This document shows, in pieces, positions 1 through 6,385 of a stretch of 15,006 nt of DNA (its first letter is position 1; each line of letters starts with the position of its first letter). Under the pieces are notes generated by a model. It saw nothing but the letters and a program-made list of their open reading frames with translations, searched no databases and was not told the origin of the DNA. A program made the position numbers and the translations under genes. The stretch covers positions 1 to 15,006 of the forward strand of contig CABMGU010000098.1 in assembly GCA_902385765.1 (NCBI GenBank), written 5' to 3'. Origin of the DNA: an uncultured archaeon (GTDB lineage Archaea > Nanobdellota > Nanobdellia > Woesearchaeales > ARS49).

Positions 1-1
1 C

Positions 2-595
2 GAAATTGTTTGTTTGATCACTGTTGTTTCTGAGAACAAGGAGAGTTTTATGTTTCATACTCCGAACATTGATGTTACTTTGCTTCAATCTCAGTCTATG
101 GGCATTCCTCTGGTCCGCGTTGTGACTAAAGGAGAAAAAGAGATAGAGCTTGATGACTTGAAAAAAGCAGTTAAAGAAGCAGTTGACAGATACAAAATCG
201 AGGGCATCGTCACAGGTGCTGTCCGTTCCACTTATCAGGCTTCAAGAGTTCAGCGTCTCTGTCACGAATTGAACTTGTGGTGTTTTAACCCGTTGTGGTT
301 GCTGAATCAGGTTGAATTACTGCACGAACTGTTGGAAAAAGGCATTCACGCAATTATTTCTGGTGTTTTTGCTGAGCCGTTGGATGAATCTTATCTTGGG
401 AAGGAAATTGATATTAAAATGATTGAGAGGTTGTCTAAACAGCAGAATCCTGCTGGTGAGGGCGGAGAGATTGAGACAACTGTTCTTGATGCTCCTATTT
501 TCAAGAAGAAAATCATTATTACTAAGAATGAAACTGACTACAAGAATTTTGCTGGCACTTTCACTATTCTTGATGCCAAACTGGAGTCTAAATGA
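2..595 (+). CDS. dph6: Diphthine--ammonia ligase Dph6, 5'-truncated by the window
   Basis: The last enzyme of diphthamide synthesis: it amidates diphthine on the target histidine of elongation factor 2, using ATP and ammonium. The reading frame is open from base 2, so the start and the N-terminal PP-loop (SGGKDS) lie upstream of the window. What is visible matches the family closely: the YMFHTPN-like block (FMFHTPN), the GIPLVRV strand, the IVTGAVRSTYQ segment, then FNPLW and the ISGVFAEPLDESYLG stretch typical of archaeal Dph6/MJ0570-type ATPases. A TTG at 14 could be read as a start but would remove conserved N-terminal sequence, so I treat the gene as partial. Its stop overlaps the start of the amidotransferase gene (ATGA at 592-595), so the two are translationally coupled. 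Confidence 0.87.
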   Translation, partial: EIVCLITVVSENKESFMFHTPNIDVTLLQSQSMGIPLVRVVTKGEKEIELDDLKKAVKEAVDRYKIEGIVTGAVRSTYQASRVQRLCHELNLWCFNPLWLLNQVELLHELLEKGIHAIISGVFAEPLDESYLGKEIDIKMIERLSKQQNPAGEGGEIETTVLDAPIFKKKIIITKNETDYKNFAGTFTILDAKLESK

Positions 596-1101
596 TACTT
601 ATCGTGAACGTTTGCAGGGACAAATTAAGCGAGATGGAGTTTGTCAGGCCTCTTGCTATGCTTATCAAAGACCACGTTATCGTGCATTATTCTAAGGTTA
701 AGTTAGCTGATAGGAAATCTGCAGAAAAAATCATCATTGCCGGTACTGCTTTGAAGGATTTTGATTATTTGGAGGGCAAGTTCTCTTGGCTTAAGAAGAC
801 CAAGCGTCCTGTTTTGGGTATTTGTGCTGGCGCGCAGGTTATTGGAAAAGAGTTTGGCTTGAAGCTCGAGGATTTTACCTTGATTGGTCCTCAGAAGGTT
901 GAAGTAATCAAGAAAAACAGTCTTGCCGACGGCGCTTTTAATGCTTATTTCCTTAACACTAAGATAGTAACTGGTTGTGATACACTTGCAACATCTAATG
1001 GCAAGCCTTGTATGTTCAAGATACCCGAAAAAGAGATATATGGGTGCTTATTCCATCCTGAAGTATTGAATGAGAGTATTATTGGGAGGTTTTTAAAATG
1101 A
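592..1101 (+). CDS. Class I glutamine amidotransferase (GATase1) domain protein
   Basis: A stand-alone 169-aa glutaminase domain that would release ammonia from glutamine. The nucleophile Cys78 sits in GICAGAQVIG (the GICxGxQ elbow), and His155 and Glu157 in LFHPEV complete the catalytic triad. It resembles the small amidotransferase subunit of archaeal GMP synthase (GuaAa), but position 80-81 is AGA rather than the usual YGH, so I do not assign guaA. The start ATG overlaps the dph6 stop and is preceded by GGAG (about 584-587). Downstream it overlaps the lipoprotein gene by ATGA (1098-1101). Sitting directly behind an ammonia-consuming ligase, it may feed Dph6; that is inference. Confidence 0.8.
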   Translation: MILIVNVCRDKLSEMEFVRPLAMLIKDHVIVHYSKVKLADRKSAEKIIIAGTALKDFDYLEGKFSWLKKTKRPVLGICAGAQVIGKEFGLKLEDFTLIGPQKVEVIKKNSLADGAFNAYFLNTKIVTGCDTLATSNGKPCMFKIPEKEIYGCLFHPEVLNESIIGRFLK

Positions 1102-1517
1102 AGTGGATGATTTTGTTGTTGGTATTGTTAATCAGTTGTGCTCCTGCTACTCAGGAGATTATCGCCAAGCCTGCTATTCAGATTCAGCCAGAGACGCCTA
1201 AGACTGCTCCTCAGCCTGTTCTTCAGCCTGAAGTGAAAGCTCCTGCTGTTCAGCCACCTGCACCTGTAACAGCTCCATCTCCGCAGTTGACTCCTCTGCA
1301 GGAATGTGTTGGAATGTGTCAGGAGAACTGTAAGGCTACTGCTCAGAATGCCTGTACTCAGAAAGAGCGTTCTACCTGCAAAGCTGTTTGCGGTGACAGT
1401 CCGACTATTGACCCGTCTGCCTGCACTCAGGCCTGTACTTATATCACTCAGCCGAATCAGTGCAAGGTGATGATGGAGCAGTTCTGTTCAGCGAATTGCG
1501 TTAAGCAGTGTCATTGA
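1098..1517 (+). CDS. Secreted Cys-rich lipoprotein with a predicted disulfide-zippered helical hairpin
   Basis: 139 aa, exported. Residues 1-13 form a signal peptide (MKWMILLLVLLIS) ending in a lipobox with Cys14 as the lipidation site. Residues 15-65 are a Pro/Gln/Ala/Thr-rich linker, probably extended. Residues 70-138 contain twelve cysteines at 70, 74, 78, 86, 94, 98, 109, 113, 122, 130, 134 and 138. The spacing is almost mirror-symmetric around a Gly/Pro-containing turn (99-108), so pairing outermost with outermost gives constant position sums (207-208), as expected for two antiparallel helices cross-linked by six disulfides. I know no named family with this pattern. The start is set by a strong Shine-Dalgarno, GGGAGGT at 1084-1090, and by the ATGA overlap with the upstream gene. 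Confidence 0.75.
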   Translation: MKWMILLLVLLISCAPATQEIIAKPAIQIQPETPKTAPQPVLQPEVKAPAVQPPAPVTAPSPQLTPLQECVGMCQENCKATAQNACTQKERSTCKAVCGDSPTIDPSACTQACTYITQPNQCKVMMEQFCSANCVKQCH

Positions 1518-1519
1518 GA

Positions 1520-2404
1520 ATGCAGAAAGATTATTTTTTTGTTATTTTCGGAGCAATTTTATTTGGTACTGTGACTTTTGGCGGCAGATATTTCTCTAAT
1601 TGGGGTTTTTCTCTTTATGAGCTTGGTTTTTATCGTGTTCTTTTTGTCAGCTTGATGATTTTGCCGTTTGTCCTTATTAAGCGCGAATATTTCATTAAAA
1701 GAAGGATGCTTTTCTTTTTTGTTATTTACGGCTTGATTGGCGCAATTTTGGAATTAACCCAGTTTGGCGGTATTGTTCTTGGCGTTCCTGTGGCTGTTGT
1801 GGCATTCTTGCTGTACTGCCAGCCTGTTTGGACGACTTTTTTGGGAAGATTGTTGCTTAAAGAACCTATTACGATTCGCAAGATTTCTGCAGTTATTGTT
1901 GCATTGGCCGGCGTTGTTTTTCTCCTTAAGCCTTGGGATATTGAAGCGATAGGCAGTGTTGCCGGAATCATTTCAGCAGTGCTTGGGGGCGTGTTTTTGT
2001 CGTTGTGGATTATTTGGGGCAGGAAGAGCGGCATTAGTGAGCAGCATTTCCTGACTACCACTCTTGGCTGGGCTGGCTTTTCTGCTGTCTGGCTTTTGGT
2101 GCTTTGGCCTTTTGTTTCATTCTTTATTCGCGATCCCGCTATTACTCGTTTGTCTGTGGGCATTCAGGCATCATACTGGGCTTATTTTCTCGTTTATGCT
2201 ATTATCTCTGCTTTGATTCCCTCATTTTTGTTTTATAAGGGTGTTGAGAAGATTGATGCTTCTATTGCCGGCATTCTTATGTTAATGGAGCCTGTGAGCG
2301 CTACCTTGCTTGCCGCAATTTTCTTTGCAGAGCCTCTCGGATATAATGTTCTGGTTGGCGGTGCATTGATTTTGTTCTCTAATTATTTGGCGATTAGAAA
2401 ATAA
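1520..2404 (+). CDS. EamA-family (DMT superfamily) membrane transporter
   Basis: About 294 aa, almost entirely hydrophobic, with roughly ten predicted membrane helices in two similar halves, the layout of EamA/RhaT-type drug/metabolite transporters. Family-like features include the N-terminal ILFGTVTFGGRYF helix, the PVWTTFLGRLLLKEPIT segment ending the first repeat, and its counterpart MLMEPVSATLLAAIFFAEPLG in the second repeat; the LxEP motif after a helix is characteristic. The substrate cannot be told from sequence. I chose ATG 1520, 2 bp after the lipoprotein stop; a GTG at 1508 would add four residues and overlap the previous gene. It is the last gene of the dph6 operon. Confidence 0.85.
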   Translation: MQKDYFFVIFGAILFGTVTFGGRYFSNWGFSLYELGFYRVLFVSLMILPFVLIKREYFIKRRMLFFFVIYGLIGAILELTQFGGIVLGVPVAVVAFLLYCQPVWTTFLGRLLLKEPITIRKISAVIVALAGVVFLLKPWDIEAIGSVAGIISAVLGGVFLSLWIIWGRKSGISEQHFLTTTLGWAGFSAVWLLVLWPFVSFFIRDPAITRLSVGIQASYWAYFLVYAIISALIPSFLFYKGVEKIDASIAGILMLMEPVSATLLAAIFFAEPLGYNVLVGGALILFSNYLAIRK

Positions 2405-2414
2405 TAATGTATTA

Positions 2415-2424
2415 ACTACGTAGT
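2415..2424. promoter_or_regulatory. Perfect 10-bp palindrome upstream of the kinase TATA box
   Basis: ACTACGTAGT, followed by a further AGTAGT-like half site. It lies about 18 bp upstream of the TATA element, where archaeal activators often bind. A 9-bp piece of it (ATTAACTAC, 2411-2419) recurs inverted in front of the AbrB-MoxR operon promoter. Function is inferred. Confidence 0.35.
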
Positions 2425-2440
2425 AGTATCTATGACGAAA

Positions 2441-2450
2441 TATTTATAAA
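2441..2450 (+). promoter_or_regulatory. TATA box of the kinase gene
   Basis: TATTTATAAA, centred about 27 bp before the ATG at 2473. This spacing predicts transcription starting at or next to the start codon, i.e. a leaderless mRNA. Confidence 0.7.
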
Positions 2451-2472
2451 TCGCCTCTCTAATCAATCGAAA

Positions 2473-4665
2473 ATGCGATTGGATAACAGTATGGATAAGA
2501 GCGAGAAGATTCCTTGGAATAGCTCTGATTTTTCTGGCAGGACAATTGCAGGTCACAGGATTGTCAAAAAGCTTGGCGAGGGTGGTTTTGGCGCTGTTTA
2601 TCTTGCTGAGAAAGATGGCAAAAGCTTTGCTTTGAAGTTTTTGAAGGAAAAGAAGAGCAAGTTGGTTTATGAATTGAAGAATGAATTCAGGCTTGCCTCA
2701 AGTATTGATCATCCCAATGTCATTAAGGTTCACGAGTTCAATTCAACTGCTTCTTTTGAAGGCAGAGGTTTTGAAACAGCTCCTTTTATTGTGATGGATT
2801 ATTTTGATGGCTTGGAAGCCCTGGATGTCACAAAAATCGAAAATGATGATTTCTATAAGATTTTCACACAGATGGTAGATGGACTTGGCGCGGTTCATTA
2901 TGCCGGCTTGATTCACAAGGATTTGAAGCCTAATAACGTTCTCGTGATGCCTGATGACCAGGTTAAAATCACTGATTTTGGTTTGGGCAAGGCTATCTCA
3001 GATGACTTGAGTCTTTCATTAAGGCAGTCTCTTTCGATGGCAAAAGAAACTGGCGGTCTTGAGGGCACTCTCGGTTATTTTCCTAATGACCCTGAAGAGC
3101 ACGAGCATTCTGACCAAAGATTTGATTTGTACAGTCTGGGCGTCATTGCTTACCAGATGCTTTTGGGCGATAAGAAATTCCCTGCAGTGGATGCTCTTGA
3201 TGACATCAGAAGGGCTTGTGAGAAAAGAGACTTTTCTGAGCAGGAGTCGTCTTCTTTGGGCAAGATCATCATTGGTTTGTTGAAGAAAAGGGACAGCAGG
3301 TATCAGTCTATTGATGAACTTAGAAATAGTAATGAATACCATTCATTGGGAGCCAGAACCGTTTCACGGTTTGACCACACGCCCACGCATGATGAATTGT
3401 CGCGAAACGTTTATCCAGATAAAGTCAAAAAGAAAATTACAGACATAGGCGCAGATGATGAAGAACCAGGTGAATATCACCGGCTAAAAATAGTAGTAAA
3501 GGACGAGCATTCCGTTCACGAAAAGCCATTGCCAAGGCGGGGTTTCCTGCAGGGTTCTTGGGCGAAGATTATCGAATTGTGTTCTCTGCTGCCTGTTTGT
3601 TATTTTGGTGTGAAGGGGTTGATTAGCAGGAAAGAGTATCCTCAGGTAAGGCTCAACCCTTCAGATGTGATAAAAGAATATGAAAAAGGCATCAACCAGT
3701 TTGAAGGCTGTTTTGCTTCTGTCAAGAATGATTTGGATAATCTTTGGTCGCTTTATAAACGGCATTATTATAAGAGCGAGACTGTAACTGAAGCAGTTCC
3801 TACAATTGATGCCGAAGGAAATCCTAGTGTAACTACACAGACAAGAACTGAGTATTATTGGGAAGTGCCCAGCGGTTTGCCGAGTTCAGGCACTGTATCA
3901 GATTGGAGAGATAAGACTGAAAACCTTGTCAAAAGAATCAGTGAAGTAAAAAAACAGCCTTTGTTTGATTATTCTGAAAATAAGTTTCAGATTAAAAAAG
4001 AGAAAGCTAATTTTGCCGTAGAAGCGGCTGTCTTGGCCTGTGCTTATGGCTCATTGGGCGCTGCTTTGATGTTTTATGAGGAAGGCATAGAATGGTTGTC
4101 AAAGTTCTGGGATGGTGATTTCAAAGCCTCAAATGGCATGACTAGAAGGAATATCCTGAAATTAGGCGCCGTCACCGCAGCTTCTGTTCCGGTTTATCTC
4201 ATCAGTCAGAATCATGCTGAACAAAGCAATGCTAGATTTGCTGAAGCTGATGAAGAGGTTAAAAGAATTCTTGACAGTGTCAGAAACGCGTCAAATGAAA
4301 CTGTCATCTCTGATGTAACCGGAGCCTCTCCTGCTTACATGGTGAAAGCTATGAACGACTATGCTGCCGCTGCTCAGTCTGCTGTTCAAAGGGGCGTAAA
4401 TGAAAATGATGTTGCAAGCACTTTCAGCTCATTGCAGGCAAATGCGCAAGTGTCTCGTGGTAATCTTCAAAGAATTTTCAGTTCTATTCCTGATGAGATT
4501 GCCTTGCCGATGAGGAATGCTTACGGTCTTAAGCAAATTGGCGAGTTCAACAGCCACGGTTCAAGAGGCATTATTCTTGACCATCTGGTAGAAACCGGTG
4601 CTTTTGCAGGCATCTTGGCCGTAATTCTGGGAGCCGGCGAGCCTTTCTTCCAGGCTTCAAAGTAG
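2473..4665 (+). CDS. Membrane-anchored Ser/Thr protein kinase with four C-terminal helices and two twin-arginine motifs
   Basis: 730 aa. Residues 25-290 are a complete eukaryotic-type kinase: Gly-rich loop GEGGFGAVY (35-43), Lys55 in FALKFL, catalytic HKD (148-150) with Asn155, DFG (168-170), the APE-equivalent DPE (206-208) and Asp218. All catalytic residues are present. A charged linker (300-353) follows, then four predicted membrane helices near 362-384, 513-535, 561-578 and 698-722. With the kinase in the cytosol, loops of about 128 and 118 residues face outside and could act as sensors. PRRGFLQ (354-360) and TRRNILK (557-563) stand immediately before helices 1 and 3 and match the Tat consensus. 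The ATG at 2473 sits 27 bp after the TATA box; ATG 2491 is an alternative. It is a single-gene unit and the substrates are unknown. Confidence 0.85.
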   Translation: MRLDNSMDKSEKIPWNSSDFSGRTIAGHRIVKKLGEGGFGAVYLAEKDGKSFALKFLKEKKSKLVYELKNEFRLASSIDHPNVIKVHEFNSTASFEGRGFETAPFIVMDYFDGLEALDVTKIENDDFYKIFTQMVDGLGAVHYAGLIHKDLKPNNVLVMPDDQVKITDFGLGKAISDDLSLSLRQSLSMAKETGGLEGTLGYFPNDPEEHEHSDQRFDLYSLGVIAYQMLLGDKKFPAVDALDDIRRACEKRDFSEQESSSLGKIIIGLLKKRDSRYQSIDELRNSNEYHSLGARTVSRFDHTPTHDELSRNVYPDKVKKKITDIGADDEEPGEYHRLKIVVKDEHSVHEKPLPRRGFLQGSWAKIIELCSLLPVCYFGVKGLISRKEYPQVRLNPSDVIKEYEKGINQFEGCFASVKNDLDNLWSLYKRHYYKSETVTEAVPTIDAEGNPSVTTQTRTEYYWEVPSGLPSSGTVSDWRDKTENLVKRISEVKKQPLFDYSENKFQIKKEKANFAVEAAVLACAYGSLGAALMFYEEGIEWLSKFWDGDFKASNGMTRRNILKLGAVTAASVPVYLISQNHAEQSNARFAEADEEVKRILDSVRNASNETVISDVTGASPAYMVKAMNDYAAAAQSAVQRGVNENDVASTFSSLQANAQVSRGNLQRIFSSIPDEIALPMRNAYGLKQIGEFNSHGSRGIILDHLVETGAFAGILAVILGAGEPFFQASK

Positions 4666-4711
4666 TTTCTGCAGTGCAGTTATCTGTTCAGGTGTTATTG
4701 CTTTGGCTCTT

Positions 4712-4721
4712 ATTAAAATTT
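4712..4721 (+). promoter_or_regulatory. Candidate TATA element before the Fe-S-like gene
   Basis: ATTAAAATTT lies about 22-27 bp before the GTG at 4739. A second AT-rich stretch at 4729-4737 is about 27 bp before the ATG at 4760. Either could define the start, so the promoter and start codon are both uncertain. Confidence 0.4.
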
Positions 4722-4759
4722 AGAAAAGCTTATTATCAGTGCATAAACTTTTTCTTTTT

Positions 4760-5764
4760 ATGACTAACAATGTAGTCGTTAACGAATCGCAGTGCAGGCT
4801 TATAGCAGAGAGGCTTGAGCCTCTGCAGTTCAGGAAAGACCATTTTGACCGTCCGTTTCTTGCTTTTCCTGCTGATGAAGAGACAAAACTGAGAGCTTAT
4901 TTGTTTGCTGCTGCCATTTGCCATCAAACTCACACTTTAGTCAATAAGAGAAAGAATCTGAAGGGCTGGAGTTGCCTTGAGGATGTTTATATGGCTCTTG
5001 GCAAAGCTAATTCCCGGCTTCTTGATCCTGCGTATTTGGCTAAACTTGGTCCGGAAGAGTTGAGCGGGAAGCTGAAGCCTCTTTTTGCTGATGACGGCAA
5101 TCCTGAAAACTGTACTTTGGATAGGCTTGTTGAAAGGTCTAATTTTTTGATTCAAACTTCCAAATTGTTGAATGAGAAATATGATGGAAAGGTGAGAAAC
5201 CTTCTGGTGAAAAGCAATGGTTTTCTGCTTAATGGCGGAACCGGGCTTTATGAGATTCTTGAAAAGTTTGAGGCTTATGCTGACCCTCTTAGAAAGAAAA
5301 GCACTGTGTTTGTCCAGACAATAATTGGTGCTGACTTGTTCAGCGTCAAAGATCCGGAGTCCATAGAGCCGACGATGGATTATCATATGCAGCGCCTGTT
5401 GTTGAGAACCGGTTGTGTTGATGTTTTGGATGAAAGTTTGAGGAAGTCTTTGCTGTTAAGAGCGCCTCTTTCCTCTGATGATGATGTCAGAAAGTCGTGC
5501 GTGGAAGCTGTTCGTATTATGGCAGTCATTGCTAAGAAGAATTATTTTGAGATGGATGAGCTTTTGTGGTCTTTGGGAAGGAGTTGTTGCAAGGATAAAA
5601 CTTTGTGCAGGGATGGTGTTTGTAATCAGGCGCCGTGTACTTTTCATTCGTTTGTCGATATTCCTGAGCACGTTAAATGCGTCTTTGACGGGGTTTGTAA
5701 GGGTAAAAGTGATGAATCATACAGAAAATTATGGCAGCCTGTTGTTGATACGCATTATTATTAG
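4760..5764 (+). CDS. Cys-rich, probably Fe-S-binding protein with HhH-GPD-glycosylase-like features
   Basis: 334 aa from ATG 4760 (341 from GTG 4739). The protein is soluble and mostly helical. The C-terminal half reads ADPLRKKS, then a long helical segment with MDYHMQRLLLRTG, then LLWSLGRSCC followed by a cysteine cluster: 276, 277, 283, 288 and 293 in ATG numbering, with two more at 307 and 313. This order (helical core, then LW.LGR.CC and a Cys loop) recalls endonuclease III-like HhH-GPD proteins that end in a [4Fe-4S] loop, but the Cys spacing differs from the C-x6-C-x2-C-x5-C of endonuclease III and I see no clear helix-hairpin-helix. I therefore give the family as a suggestion only. ATG 4760 is preferred because the GTG adds only a short hydrophobic LFLF tail. 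Confidence 0.6.
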   Translation: MTNNVVVNESQCRLIAERLEPLQFRKDHFDRPFLAFPADEETKLRAYLFAAAICHQTHTLVNKRKNLKGWSCLEDVYMALGKANSRLLDPAYLAKLGPEELSGKLKPLFADDGNPENCTLDRLVERSNFLIQTSKLLNEKYDGKVRNLLVKSNGFLLNGGTGLYEILEKFEAYADPLRKKSTVFVQTIIGADLFSVKDPESIEPTMDYHMQRLLLRTGCVDVLDESLRKSLLLRAPLSSDDDVRKSCVEAVRIMAVIAKKNYFEMDELLWSLGRSCCKDKTLCRDGVCNQAPCTFHSFVDIPEHVKCVFDGVCKGKSDESYRKLWQPVVDTHYY

Positions 5765-5778
5765 GAAACCGATACCTT

Positions 5779-5786
5779 TTTATATT
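5779..5786 (+). promoter_or_regulatory. TATA box of the toxin-antitoxin operon
   Basis: TTTATATT, in a T-rich context. It predicts a transcript start near 5808-5810, leaving a leader of about ten bases that includes a GAGG Shine-Dalgarno-like sequence (5808-5811) before ATG 5820. Confidence 0.6.
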
Positions 5787-5808
5787 TCTTACATTTCTTA
5801 CTTGTAAG
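5784..5808. promoter_or_regulatory. Likely autoregulatory operator of the toxin-antitoxin operon
   Basis: A perfect 9-bp tandem repeat, ATTTCTTAC (5784-5792 and 5793-5801); the second copy also forms an inverted repeat CTTAC-TT-GTAAG (5797-5808). It lies between the TATA box and the start codon, where binding of the AbrB-type antitoxin or the toxin complex would block transcription. Binding is inferred from the usual autoregulation of such pairs. Confidence 0.5.
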
Positions 5809-5819
5809 AGGCGAGCACT

Positions 5820-6083
5820 ATGGAGTTAATTGAGATGAAAACAGTTACTATAACTGAAAAAGGGCAGATGGCGTTGCCGAAGGACATTCGTGCAATCGAG
5901 GGTTTTAAGGAAGGCCAGAAAGTTGTGGTTTTGGCGTACAAGGACCACGTTGAGATAAGGCCCTTGAAAAGCGTCAATTCTGAAGAACTGGCTTGGCTTT
6001 CATTGGCAGAAAAATCGTTGGCAAAAGACTGGCTCACTCCAGGGGAAGATAAGGCGTGGAAGCACTTGAAAAAGGGGATGTAG
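5820..6083 (+). CDS. MazE-like antitoxin, AbrB/SpoVT DNA-binding fold
   Basis: 87 aa. Residues 6-50 form a swapped-hairpin AbrB domain: MKTVTITEKGQMALPKDIR, then FKEGQKVVVLAYKDHVEIRPL. This is the DNA-binding half that normally represses its own operon. The C-terminal half (about 55-87, SLAEKSLAKDWLTPGEDKAW) looks like the flexible segment that wraps the toxin in MazEF/PemIK-type pairs. The start at 5820 is supported by GAGG eight bases upstream; an internal ATG at 5835 (MKTVTI) is possible. The 3' end overlaps the toxin gene by 28 bp, as expected for coupled translation. Confidence 0.8.
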   Translation: MELIEMKTVTITEKGQMALPKDIRAIEGFKEGQKVVVLAYKDHVEIRPLKSVNSEELAWLSLAEKSLAKDWLTPGEDKAWKHLKKGM

Positions 6084-6385
6084 TTGTTGTAGCCTTTCCT
6101 TTCACAGATTTTAGTTCTGTAAAAGCAAGGCCTGCATTGGTCATTGCAGTGCCGGAAGGAGAGGACATAATTATTTGTCAAATCACTAGTTCACGCACGG
6201 ACAAATATTGCGTTAAAGTTGATTCTTCTGATTTCGAAAAAGGAGGACTGCAGACGCAAAGCAATGTGAGAACGAACAAGCTGCTGACAATTCATAAGTC
6301 ACTGGTAGATTTCAAGATCGGAACACTAAAAGTAGAAAAAACGAATGAGATAATTGATGAGATAGAAGACATACTGCACAGTTAG
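6056..6385 (+). CDS. MazF/PemK-family toxin (endoribonuclease)
   Basis: 109 aa, the usual length for the family, whose members cleave mRNA at short sequence motifs. Recognisable blocks are KGDVVVVAFPFTD (6-18), KARPALVIA (23-31, with the conserved Arg25), ICQITSS (40-46, where Thr44/Ser45 are the usual catalytic-site partners) and the C-terminal VRTNKLLTIHKSLVDFKIGTL. The only plausible start is GTG 6056, inside the antitoxin gene. Its TAG stop (6383-6385) overlaps by two bases the TAA stop of srp54 on the other strand, leaving no room for a terminator between the two genes. Confidence 0.85.
   Translation: MEALEKGDVVVVAFPFTDFSSVKARPALVIAVPEGEDIIICQITSSRTDKYCVKVDSSDFEKGGLQTQSNVRTNKLLTIHKSLVDFKIGTLKVEKTNEIIDEIEDILHS

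Noticed and set aside
1726..2163. Minus-strand 145-codon frame opposite the EamA gene
   Set aside because: It is an antisense shadow of a recognisable transporter.
4669..4679. CTGCA-G-TGCAG inverted repeat after the kinase gene
   Set aside because: The arms are only five bases and there is no T-run or partner; it is likely chance.
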